Shown here piece after piece: positions 35,502 through 43,708 of a DNA stretch of 64,000 nt; the first letter of the stretch is position 1, and each line of letters begins with the position of its first letter. Origin of the DNA: JAHBVL01 sp963712055 (GTDB taxonomy: Bacteria; Chloroflexota; Chloroflexia; Thermomicrobiales; UBA6265). The DNA lies in the NCBI GenBank assembly GCA_963712055.1, contig CAVQGN010000001.1, positions 316,126 to 380,125 of the forward strand, given 5' to 3'. The notes beneath the pieces were generated by a model. That model saw nothing but the letters and a program-made list of their open reading frames with translations. It was not told the origin of the DNA and ran no database searches. The translations under genes were made by a program, and so were the position numbers.

Positions 35502-36692
35502 TCAGCTCATGACGTCGTCGAGGAGTTTCGTCAGCACCTTGCGGGAATCGAAGTATTCCTCGGCGATCTCGCGGGCGGCCTTGCAGTGGCGCTCATAGTC
35601 CGATTCGACCGCTTCGATCGCCGCGACCGCTTCGTCGAGGGTCGAGAACGAGAAAAGCCCCTCGCCGGTGGGGATGTGGTCGGAGAAGCCGGTTTCCTGG
35701 GTGATGACTGGACGACCGGCTGCGAGGTAGCAAGCCGATCGGCAACTGAACCATCCCGTTCGCATCGCGACGTAGATGTTCTTTGCGACGGAGATCTCTC
35801 CCCGTGAGTCGGCGATCCACCTGCGATACGAATCGGGTGTTAGCGAAACCTTGGGAGCGCTTTCGATGTGCCATCCAGCTTGCGTGAGACGGTCACGGGG
35901 AGGATCGATACCCCCAATCGCAATTTGCAGAGGGAGATCAATGCGGTTTGGCAACGATTCGATAAGCGGAAACTCCATATCCTTGCTTCCAAACTCTCTG
36001 CCATTGACGATCACCGGACCTTTGAAAGCGTTCCAGGTCATTACCGTCGACCATGGGCCATCGGATTCCGGTTTGCCGTCAAAGCGCCACGAATCGAGAT
36101 CGATTGGCATCCGGGTTGTGATCCAGCTCAGACCCGTCTCGGGTATTTCGCAGTCGGGTTCAGCGATGTTTTCAGCGTAGGTGCAAAACGTATTGTGCGC
36201 GTACGCTGCTTCGCACCAGCGCTCGACGTTCTCCGACCAGGCGAATCGCTCGGTTAGGACTGCTTGGTTGTATCCGGGATCGGTGTCCAGAAAAACGGTC
36301 CGGCAGCTGGATGGCAAGTCGTCGGGACAGATGTTGGCGCCGCTCACATTGAGAAAAAGGTCGGCCGACTTGATGACTGCGGCTGCCGCAGAGGCCGACA
36401 TTCCGTGTGAGAACTCGTGCAGATGGCGGTAGTGCCACTTGTCGGCAAGGTGCGGTGCATGATTTCGAAAGAACGCATCGAGAAACGCAACCGAATAGTC
36501 TGGCGATTCCGTAATTGAGTTCGCGGCCGGGTCGTATGGCCATGACCACGTGTCCTCGAAGTAGTAAGCATCATGGCCCAAGGCGGAGAACCCGAGAACG
36601 TATTGGAGATAGTCCCAGGCCACCCCGCCAACGGGGTACTGACCGACAAGGCCAGTGACGATGATGCGAAGTCGATCTCCGGACGGATTCAT
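35502..36692 (-). CDS. Glycosyltransferase-like protein (GT-B fold), last gene of the glycan operon
   Basis: 396 aa. GLVGQYPVGGVAWDYLQYVLGFSALGHD is an N-terminal GT-B-like strand-loop. The C-terminal half has YRRWIADSRGEISVAKNIYVAMRTGWFSCRS, YLAAGRPVITQETGFSDHIPTGEG and LDEAVAAIEAVESDYERH, which match the sugar-nucleotide-binding end of GT1/GT4-like enzymes. Donor and acceptor are unknown. The ATG overlaps the pyruvyltransferase-family stop by 4 bases. Confidence 0.75.
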   Translation of the reverse strand: MNPSGDRLRIIVTGLVGQYPVGGVAWDYLQYVLGFSALGHDAYYFEDTWSWPYDPAANSITESPDYSVAFLDAFFRNHAPHLADKWHYRHLHEFSHGMSASAAAAVIKSADLFLNVSGANICPDDLPSSCRTVFLDTDPGYNQAVLTERFAWSENVERWCEAAYAHNTFCTYAENIAEPDCEIPETGLSWITTRMPIDLDSWRFDGKPESDGPWSTVMTWNAFKGPVIVNGREFGSKDMEFPLIESLPNRIDLPLQIAIGGIDPPRDRLTQAGWHIESAPKVSLTPDSYRRWIADSRGEISVAKNIYVAMRTGWFSCRSACYLAAGRPVITQETGFSDHIPTGEGLFSFSTLDEAVAAIEAVESDYERHCKAAREIAEEYFDSRKVLTKLLDDVMS

Positions 36693-37615
36693 GAAACCTG
36701 GCTACTAGACTGAGCGTTAATCCTACTAGTGATCTTAGTAGCGACCTGTGAGAGCCGATCGTATATTCGGTTCAGACTGAATGCCGTGTCTGTTGATGCA
36801 GCGTTCATGAGACGAGCGTGCAAGTCCGAGAGGTCGGCCACTTCAGTAACCTGGTCTGCTCGACCAACCTGTTCCATAAACCCCTCGATCTTCCAGTCTC
36901 CCGACACAGCCAGAACGTGCTTTCTCATTCCGACTCCGATAACACAACCGTGCAGGGCAGAACTCAAGACAACATCCGAACGACGATACTTTTCGAGCTC
37001 TGACGCCATATGGTCGAAGCGCCCCGGTTCGATTCGGTTGTTCGTTTGGCGGAAAGGTCTTCCGGTTTGATCGGCGAATGCCTGCCCTACTTCAAGCATC
37101 CGATTGTAGGCTGCCTCTCCAGCAGTGGTGTAGTTGTCCACCATCAGCAACCCAAACGCTGGTTCGGTCGGAGCTTCAATCGTGATCAACGAGGGGCACG
37201 GACACGGGGGCGGAAGATCTGGCAGCCCTAGGAGGTTATTAGACAGAGAGTCTCGAAGGACGGTAACCTCGCTCAATGAGACAATTCTTTGCAAGAGCGA
37301 GATGTCAGGGAGTGTTGCTTCCATCTTGAGGTCGCAGAAACCGACACCCCAGATTGCGAATCGGAGGCCCTCGGTCGCGAGGAGTTCAAAGCGACGCCAG
37401 AAGGGCTCGAAATAGTCCATGAACAACCCGCCGCCGCCGATCACGACGAAATCGTCTTCAGTTGCTCCAGTCAAGACTTGGATGGTGTCGTCAATGAACG
37501 GTTCATCGCACAGCAGCTCGACCACCTGAATGGGTGCGAGCAGCTTCTGAATCCCGATTGCTGAAAGCCAGTCGCCGATGTTCGAACGGTTTGCGAAAAC
37601 ATGGTAGACCGTCAT
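36689..37615 (-). CDS. Polysaccharide pyruvyltransferase family protein
   Basis: 308 aa. The N-terminal NIGDWLSAIGIQKLL and the Gly-rich VVIGGGGLFMDYF are typical of the WcaK/AmsJ/CsaB family, which adds a pyruvate ketal to sugars from phosphoenolpyruvate. IWGVGFCDLKME and SALHGCVIGVGM with the conserved His are also present. Ketal formation on the product of this operon is an inference. It overlaps the PIG-L gene and the next glycosyltransferase by 4 bases each. Confidence 0.85.
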   Translation of the reverse strand: MTVYHVFANRSNIGDWLSAIGIQKLLAPIQVVELLCDEPFIDDTIQVLTGATEDDFVVIGGGGLFMDYFEPFWRRFELLATEGLRFAIWGVGFCDLKMEATLPDISLLQRIVSLSEVTVLRDSLSNNLLGLPDLPPPCPCPSLITIEAPTEPAFGLLMVDNYTTAGEAAYNRMLEVGQAFADQTGRPFRQTNNRIEPGRFDHMASELEKYRRSDVVLSSALHGCVIGVGMRKHVLAVSGDWKIEGFMEQVGRADQVTEVADLSDLHARLMNAASTDTAFSLNRIYDRLSQVATKITSRINAQSSSQVS

Positions 37616-38247
37616 ATCAGCATCTGGAACACTTCTGCATAAGGGCCGCCCGGCCAGCTATGCATCTCTCCGCGGTACCGGTTCAGCCCCCTGATCGAAT
37701 CATCAAATTTCACGTATTTGCACTGTGACTCATGCTTGCGAATAGCCGCGATCTTGCTCTCGATGTGCTCAGAAATGTCGACGATGACATCCATCCGTTT
37801 CATGGGGGTCCACACCTCGTAGAGCCGAACGGGTGGGTCATCCCTCGAAGAAGGTCGCAGTTCGCCCATCGCCCTCTTCAGCATTCGAAACGTAGCGCGA
37901 TGATCTGGATGCTGCTCTTGCGAGTGGGGGGCGTAGATCAATAGCGGCTGTACCTCCTGGAGCGTTGAAGCGAGCCTGGAAACGAAAGATTGACTACTTC
38001 TGACTCTACCGTCAGGAAGCCGCCAGAACTCAACGCTGGTAATTCCCAGGACTGCGGCGGCCGCTCGGGCCTCGTTTTCGCGAAGTCTCGCGGTTTCAGT
38101 TGGTGGCAGACCGTGTCCACCGCCTTCCCCAGATGTCAAATAGATCACACTCACCTGATCACCTTGGACGGCGTGGTTGAGAATCGCTCCGCCACATCCA
38201 ATCGCGTCGTCATCAGGATGGGGACTCAGTACAAGAATTCCGCCCAT
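37612..38247 (-). CDS. PIG-L/LmbE-family deacetylase
   Basis: 211 aa. Zinc motif SPHPDDDAIGCGGAIL at the N-terminus, third ligand in EQHPDHRATF, and VEFWRLPDGRV in between. It probably deacetylates an N-acetylated sugar intermediate of the operon product. It is a second copy of the family in this window, different from the one at 25666. It starts 2 bases after the GNAT-like gene ends and overlaps the pyruvyltransferase-family gene by 4 bases. Confidence 0.9.
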   Translation of the reverse strand: MGGILVLSPHPDDDAIGCGGAILNHAVQGDQVSVIYLTSGEGGGHGLPPTETARLRENEARAAAAVLGITSVEFWRLPDGRVRSSQSFVSRLASTLQEVQPLLIYAPHSQEQHPDHRATFRMLKRAMGELRPSSRDDPPVRLYEVWTPMKRMDVIVDISEHIESKIAAIRKHESQCKYVKFDDSIRGLNRYRGEMHSWPGGPYAEVFQMLI

Positions 38248-38249
38248 GG

Positions 38250-39242
38250 TCAGGATTCCTGCGTTGGCATTGAACGTCCACCGGCCAACTCAGGCGGATA
38301 GACACCCCATGTTCGGACGATCGTCTGGGAGTCCGCGAATCGCCGCTTGTATGGTTCATCGCCAATACCGAAATCGAAGACGTCCGCGCCTTCTTCGATT
38401 GCTTGGAGCAAGACGTGCCGTAACAGGACTTCACCGGGTCCGCACTGAGCAAATCGCAAATCGTATGTTGGGAGATACCAGAGCGTCGTCCCATTCGAGT
38501 GGAATCCGAAATGGAAAGCAACCGGTTCCTCGTCCAGGAGCAACGCGGTGAATCTCAGACATCCGCTCTCATGGAGCCTTCTGGTCACGTCCTCGAGGAA
38601 CCTACGATGCTCAGGACGATTGAATCGGCTCGGGGTGGGCGTCGCCCGCCATCGATCCTGATGCTGTTCGAACAACCTGCTGAGAAACGGCAGGATGATA
38701 CTTGCATCGGATGTGTGCAGTGCGTCCAACCTCCCGAGTTTCTTCAGTTTCGCCTCATGCCTGCGCAGACTCGACTTATTGGCGGCACGGATGGCATGGT
38801 CACGATTGCCAAGGAGCTGCAACTTCGGAGCGGCCAACCAATCTTCCTCCACCGCTAGCAGTCCGAGTCTCTGGGAGGCCTGCGCGATTGCGCCGCTCGT
38901 CGGCGAGCTGTCCGGAACAAGATGAAAGCGAAATCCGAGCGTATCAGGATAACGTCTGAACACCTCAGATAACAGCAATCCGACCTCGTCTTCCGTTGCG
39001 CCAGAAGGCTGGACATCCAGGTAGTCCGAAACACCCGTTCCTGGCAAGAATCCCATCTGTCCGTCGATCACGACATCGATCGACTGATGCCGGTGAGGCC
39101 TGTCGAAACTGGCTCGGCTACCGCCAGCCAAATGACGCCACCACGGTTCTAGCCATTCAGGCCGTTGAAACAAGTCAAATCGGGAGTTGGCTTGCCCAGG
39201 TTCTGTTGAAATCTCGGTCGGTAAACTGAACATACTATTCAT
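38250..39242 (-). CDS. GNAT-fold acyl/aminoacyl transferase (CelD/FemAB-like)
   Basis: 330 aa. It is of the type with a degenerate first GNAT domain and a second one holding FTALLLDEEPVAFHFGFHSNGTTLWYLPTYD, and then GPGEVLLRHVLLQAIEEGADVFDFGIGDEPYKRRF, a strong match to the CelD/BcsL and FemAB-like GNAT group. Such proteins acylate sugars or add amino acids to cell-wall precursors. The ATG at 39242 overlaps the PP-loop gene stop; a second ATG at 39233 is possible. The exact donor is unknown. Confidence 0.8.
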   Translation of the reverse strand: MNSMFSLPTEISTEPGQANSRFDLFQRPEWLEPWWRHLAGGSRASFDRPHRHQSIDVVIDGQMGFLPGTGVSDYLDVQPSGATEDEVGLLLSEVFRRYPDTLGFRFHLVPDSSPTSGAIAQASQRLGLLAVEEDWLAAPKLQLLGNRDHAIRAANKSSLRRHEAKLKKLGRLDALHTSDASIILPFLSRLFEQHQDRWRATPTPSRFNRPEHRRFLEDVTRRLHESGCLRFTALLLDEEPVAFHFGFHSNGTTLWYLPTYDLRFAQCGPGEVLLRHVLLQAIEEGADVFDFGIGDEPYKRRFADSQTIVRTWGVYPPELAGGRSMPTQES

Positions 39243-40404
39243 CGACAGGAACGCCAGCCGCAACCGCAATTAACGAGTCTCGATTTCGGTTGATGTTTTC
39301 CAAGAGGGCCTGCAGAAGTTCGGGATGCTTCCCGGACTTGCTTAGCTCGGTGATATCCTCATAGAACCATCGTTTGGAGAGAGGAATTGGCATTGGCTTC
39401 AACGGCATTGCACGGACAGCGTCGGTGTCGATCGCGTCTGGAAACTCATCGGAAACTTCAAGGAGTCCAACGATTTGCAGATCAATCATCGTGCGCAGAC
39501 ACTTTGCGCAAAGACCGCAGTTATACACCGGACTGTCAGTTTCGATCGTGCATACCCGCAGCTGTCTGACGAGATCCGGGAAGCTCGTCAGAAACCTTGC
39601 CTTCCCGAGTCGCTCAGTTTCCGAGCCGTCATGGATGAAACGAAGTCGACCGGTGGACCAAAGCGGATCGAGAAAGGTTGAGGATCCGAGCAGCATCTGC
39701 TGATCGTAAGCAGCGGACGAAGCAATGTTGAGAGTCCTGAGAAGAGAAGCGAGGGGAAGACCCATCGCCGCCAAGGCTGCTCCATGGTACACATTGAGCC
39801 AGTCGACAACTCGGTCGCTCAGTTCTCGCAAGTTGGTCCTCACGACGACATGGTCGAGACCATGGCGCTTGGCGACTTGCTCGGTGGCGTCGATCATCGG
39901 CTGTGCCCGGGCTTCTTCCCAGGCAAGAACGTCGAATCCGATTACAGTCAGGAGATGTGTAAACCTGCCAGCTCTCGGTGGCAGTCCGCTCAGGTTTTTG
40001 GCTAGACTGTAGGATGAATCGAGTCCCCCTGAGAAAAACAGTCCCCGACCCGCCCGCGCTGATGGGAGATCTACTCTCTCCGATCTCGTCGCTACCTCAA
40101 TCCGCTGCAACTGCCGATCACAAGCAAGGAGTATGCTTTGGAGGTCCCAGCAGTTGTCGAGAAGCTTTCCGGAGACGGTTGCGTCGATTTCGAGCGCTTC
40201 TCCTAGACGCATAGCAATTGGGAGCATGGCGGCGAATAGGAAATCACCGTTCGAGGGGTCAAGATGATCTCCTATTGCCTTCGGATAGTGGACCTCAAGG
40301 GAGAATGGCGCCTCGCCCCATACCCAGTCAGCGTCAAAGGAGATGCTACTCTTGAGCATCCAGCCATTTGTCGTTTGTTCCAAAGTAGGATAATTCGCAA
40401 ACAT
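39235..40404 (-). CDS. QueC-like PP-loop ATPase
   Basis: 389 aa. PP-loop SGGLDSSYSL at residues 125-134 binds and cleaves ATP to AMP and pyrophosphate. A four-Cys zinc-type site, C285 with CGLCAKC at 296-302, resembles that of QueC (7-cyano-7-deazaguanine synthase). The N-terminal about 120 residues are not part of QueC. The family adenylates a carboxylate or carbonyl so that an amine can attack; WbpG/PseA-type amidotransferases of glycans are also PP-loop proteins. The start is the ATG at 40404 with GGAGG 6 bases upstream; it shares one base (TGATG) with the upstream glycosyltransferase stop. The TTG at 40407 is less likely. Confidence 0.8.
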   Translation of the reverse strand: MFANYPTLEQTTNGWMLKSSISFDADWVWGEAPFSLEVHYPKAIGDHLDPSNGDFLFAAMLPIAMRLGEALEIDATVSGKLLDNCWDLQSILLACDRQLQRIEVATRSERVDLPSARAGRGLFFSGGLDSSYSLAKNLSGLPPRAGRFTHLLTVIGFDVLAWEEARAQPMIDATEQVAKRHGLDHVVVRTNLRELSDRVVDWLNVYHGAALAAMGLPLASLLRTLNIASSAAYDQQMLLGSSTFLDPLWSTGRLRFIHDGSETERLGKARFLTSFPDLVRQLRVCTIETDSPVYNCGLCAKCLRTMIDLQIVGLLEVSDEFPDAIDTDAVRAMPLKPMPIPLSKRWFYEDITELSKSGKHPELLQALLENINRNRDSLIAVAAGVPVDE

Positions 40405-41627
40405 CAATTGCCTCCGTGCGCTGAAACCAAAAACGGCGCATCCACCGCGACGCTCTCAATGACCGAGCGATAGAACTGTTCGATCTTCAAAATGCAGTCG
40501 CGTTCGTCGGCATGCTGCTCGACGTACTTTCTCGCGGCTCTCCCCATTGACCTCGATCTTTCAGGATTTTCCAAAAGAATCTCGAGCTTGTTGGTCAAAT
40601 CGACAATATCTCCCGGCTCTCCCAGCAAACCCGTGGCACCAGCATGAACAACCTCCGAAGCGCCGCTGCCAGAACAGGCAATTGCCGGTAGGCCACAGGC
40701 CATCGCCTCGAGATAAACCATTCCCGGTCCACCTTCATATTGTGACGGAGCGGCGAAGACATGGGATGAAGCCAAATGCTCAGCCAACTGTTCGCGAGGC
40801 AATGGTCCAAGGTAGTCGATCAGATCAGGATAACCTGAAACATCCGCCCTTTGCCTCAGCCCGCTGATCCGGTCATCTGGATCTGGACCAATCAGCCGTA
40901 AAGCAAGCTTTGGTATCTTCGCGGCCAGCACGAAGGCCGCGTCAACCAAGTCGTCGATACCTTTACTTGATGCCATTCGCCCTACGAAAATGATAGTTGG
41001 TCTGGCTGTCTTGGCAGCCGCGTTAGGGTGAAATCGCGCACAATCCACGCCGGTATGCATGACCGGGACATGTGGCTGCGACAATCCATATTCAGCCCTG
41101 CACCAGTCAATCGAGAGCTGACTCGAGGAGTAAACGGCGTCGGAGAGGCGCAGACACGTCGCTTCCATGAACGTTCCGACTCGGTAAAGCTCCGATTCAA
41201 ATTCTGGCCAACCGATCGTATGCGCGAGCATCGTGAGTGGACCGTGGAGTTGGATAACCGTCGGGATGGTCGACCATGGTTGCCTGTTCAGGAGAAACGC
41301 ATAGCTCTCCGCACCGTATTCCGGAAACTCCACGAGATCGAGTTGTGCTTGGTCATTCAGCAACTCCAGTTCCCTCGCAACCGCTAGGCTGTTCGATTGC
41401 CAGCGTACGATTTCCGTGGGATTGGCAAATCCGCCGGAGGTCGCTGGCAGCTGAATTAGCTCGATACCGTCGACCTCTTTCTTGACTCGCGAATCCCCGT
41501 TGCCCGACGTGATCACTGTGATTTGGTGCCCGAGCGTCGAAAGACCGCGAGCCTTCGCCAAGGTTTGACTCGCAATCCCTCCGGAACCGAATGGCGGATA
41601 GGATTGTGAGACAAGAGCTACCTTCAT
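40404..41627 (-). CDS. Glycosyltransferase family 4
   Basis: 407 aa, complete GT-B glycosyltransferase. SQSYPPFGSGGIASQTLAKARGL is the N-terminal Gly-rich loop. TIIFVGRMASSKGIDDLVDA begins the C-domain, and AAPSQYEGGPGMVYLEAMACGLPAIA holds the E-x7-E motif that contacts the nucleotide sugar. Probably retaining and cytosolic or peripheral to the membrane. It begins 13 bases after the upstream APH-like gene. Donor unknown. Confidence 0.92.
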   Translation of the reverse strand: MKVALVSQSYPPFGSGGIASQTLAKARGLSTLGHQITVITSGNGDSRVKKEVDGIELIQLPATSGGFANPTEIVRWQSNSLAVARELELLNDQAQLDLVEFPEYGAESYAFLLNRQPWSTIPTVIQLHGPLTMLAHTIGWPEFESELYRVGTFMEATCLRLSDAVYSSSQLSIDWCRAEYGLSQPHVPVMHTGVDCARFHPNAAAKTARPTIIFVGRMASSKGIDDLVDAAFVLAAKIPKLALRLIGPDPDDRISGLRQRADVSGYPDLIDYLGPLPREQLAEHLASSHVFAAPSQYEGGPGMVYLEAMACGLPAIACSGSGASEVVHAGATGLLGEPGDIVDLTNKLEILLENPERSRSMGRAARKYVEQHADERDCILKIEQFYRSVIESVAVDAPFLVSAHGGN

Positions 41628-41640
41628 TTGCGAATCTACT

Positions 41641-42690
41641 TCACGAACGAATTCTGGCCAGTGACATCTCTATCTCTCGAAGATAGCTACTGATTCTAAC
41701 TGTTACCGTCTCCATCCATTCTCCCGAGGAATAGTTGAGGATTTCCAAATCGAGCGCTGGGAGCACCCACAAGATTTTCCCAACGGCAGCAGCTTTTGAC
41801 ACCTTACCTGGATCGAGGAACGTCGAATCCAAATCCAACCCGGAGCAATAGGACGCGGCGTCAGGTTCATGATAGGATCCGTCAAAGGACAAACAGGATT
41901 CACCAAGGTCGTTGCCAGGAATCCCGATGCCCAAATACTCCCAATCGAAAGCGGAAACTGAGAGTTGATCGCCGAGTCGGGTCATTCGAATGTTCTTAGC
42001 AACAAGATCACCATGGACGATGGAAGGTTTCTGCCTGGCGACAATTTCCTGCACTAGATTCCAGGAACGCATCACTTGAGCAATAATCACTTGGCACCTG
42101 ACTAGGCATTCCTTCGATTGGGTGTCCCATGTCGGTAAATAGAGTAGCCGGTTCAAACTCGAATTGGCAGATTCGAGATGGAGAGCGCTTAACTTGAGGT
42201 CACGTTTCGAACCCCATAATATGACAGAGGCTGGCGGTTCAAGCCGGTGAAGACCGGATAGCCATTCGGCTACTTTCGAACGATGCTCGCCTTCACCGGG
42301 GTCGTAGTCCGAATTGCCAGCGAACTCAACGAATAACCACCGATTTTCAACTTGTTGGTCAGCGACATCACCATAATAGGCGGCTCTTGGACCAGGGAGG
42401 GAGGGTAGGATCTCTTGATATGCGATTCTCTCCCTACGTGCAACGTCCTCGGTGCATCGTTTCGCCACTACATTGGATCCATCCGGACCGATGCCATCAA
42501 GCTGCATGACAGCCTTCGTCTTACCCTTCGGTTTTTGCAGCCAGCGGAACGACTGAGGTGACCGGGCAGAAGGATAAAGTCGATTCCAGCTAGAGAGTGC
42601 ACTCTGAACTGTCGCCTCCTCGAGCGAAACAGAATGAACGTTGGGTGAGTGAGATTCTTGGTCCAAGATTGCCCTTTTCTGTTTGATCAT
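41641..42690 (-). CDS. APH-fold phosphotransferase, copy 1
   Basis: 349 aa. Protein-kinase-like small-molecule kinase fold: catalytic loop IVHGDLVAKNIRM and metal motif VSAFDWEYLGIG, as in aminoglycoside and choline kinases. The N-lobe is poorly recognisable (VVAKRCTEDVARRERIAYQEIL contains the probable Lys and Glu). It probably phosphorylates a sugar, alcohol or lipid intermediate. The first ATG overlaps the stop of copy 2 by 4 bases. The two copies are diverged, with few matches outside the catalytic loop. Confidence 0.82.
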   Translation of the reverse strand: MIKQKRAILDQESHSPNVHSVSLEEATVQSALSSWNRLYPSARSPQSFRWLQKPKGKTKAVMQLDGIGPDGSNVVAKRCTEDVARRERIAYQEILPSLPGPRAAYYGDVADQQVENRWLFVEFAGNSDYDPGEGEHRSKVAEWLSGLHRLEPPASVILWGSKRDLKLSALHLESANSSLNRLLYLPTWDTQSKECLVRCQVIIAQVMRSWNLVQEIVARQKPSIVHGDLVAKNIRMTRLGDQLSVSAFDWEYLGIGIPGNDLGESCLSFDGSYHEPDAASYCSGLDLDSTFLDPGKVSKAAAVGKILWVLPALDLEILNYSSGEWMETVTVRISSYLREIEMSLARIRS

Positions 42691-43685
42691 CGTCCAGCAC
42701 GCAGCGCCGCGACAGACTCCTCAATTACTGAGGAATAGAATCTCATATCGTCGAACTCCTCGGATTCGGTTGTGAGAGACCATAGTCTCCAATCGACCGC
42801 TCGAGCTGCACGAATCATGTTGCCATAAGAGGAAAGAAGCGCGAGATCCGCTGGGTCGACAATGATTCCCAACTCAGCCAAACACCTTCGATATGTACTC
42901 AAGTCAGGGCTTGCTGCAAACTGGCGATAGTCACTCTGTGCAAGATCCAGGGAAATGGGACCGTATGCGGCCTCTCCCCAATCAAGGAACCCAATCTCCA
43001 ACTGCCCATTTTCATGCAGTATCCGCAAATTCTTCGGCACCAAGTCGCAATGTGCAAAGCCAAGCGGCTGAAAACTGATCGAATTAGGCAGGTCTAGTCT
43101 GACTCTAAGCATACCTTCGATATACCCTTCAAGCTGGCGGATGATCCCGACCTTTTCGTCGTTGAGGTTGTTCAACTCACGAAGCCTTCGGAGTTTCGAC
43201 CGCAACTGCGCAGCCAGCTCAAAGTGAATTGCAGTATCAGAGAACTTGACACATTCGCGATAGTGTTCGGGTGGCGTTGAGAAGTGAATCGACGATAGTC
43301 TCGTCGCGAGTAGTTGCCGCTGTTCCTTTGAAGAAGAGTCGTACTTCTCGTCCCCGAGATCCTCATAGAAAAGCCAAGTGTAAGCAGACTCCGTGGGTTG
43401 AACGTCGAACAACTTAGGTGTTCTCACCGGACAGACGCTCAGCACCTTTTGCGCCAGAAGCGTTTCACGAGCTGCTGATGAAGAAGGACGGAGTTTTGCG
43501 ATGATCGACGCTGTACACGTCGAGTCCAGGTTGAGGCGAAGAGCTTGAGTTTTTCGAGTTGTCGCGACAACCGATGACGTTGTAGGAGTGCCGAATCGAT
43601 TAGGCGATCGCTGCCAAGCCTCAATTGCCAATTGTCCCAGTGCTGCGGTGTTGGACCATGGTCGGTTGTAATCAGGCCTTTTCAT
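42687..43685 (-). CDS. APH-fold phosphotransferase, copy 2
   Basis: 332 aa, same fold as the next gene downstream. GFAHCDLVPKNLRI is the catalytic loop with HCD in place of HGD, and IGFLDWGEAAYG is the metal motif. The conserved Asp, Asn and second Asp are all present, so it is likely active. It lies between the ABC exporter gene (23 bases upstream) and copy 1. Tandem APH-like kinases in a glycan operon are unusual; they could phosphorylate two positions or two intermediates. Confidence 0.82.
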   Translation of the reverse strand: MKRPDYNRPWSNTAALGQLAIEAWQRSPNRFGTPTTSSVVATTRKTQALRLNLDSTCTASIIAKLRPSSSAARETLLAQKVLSVCPVRTPKLFDVQPTESAYTWLFYEDLGDEKYDSSSKEQRQLLATRLSSIHFSTPPEHYRECVKFSDTAIHFELAAQLRSKLRRLRELNNLNDEKVGIIRQLEGYIEGMLRVRLDLPNSISFQPLGFAHCDLVPKNLRILHENGQLEIGFLDWGEAAYGPISLDLAQSDYRQFAASPDLSTYRRCLAELGIIVDPADLALLSSYGNMIRAARAVDWRLWSLTTESEEFDDMRFYSSVIEESVAALRAGR

Positions 43686-43708
43686 GGCGATGTGTCAGTC
43701 TTGTCCGG

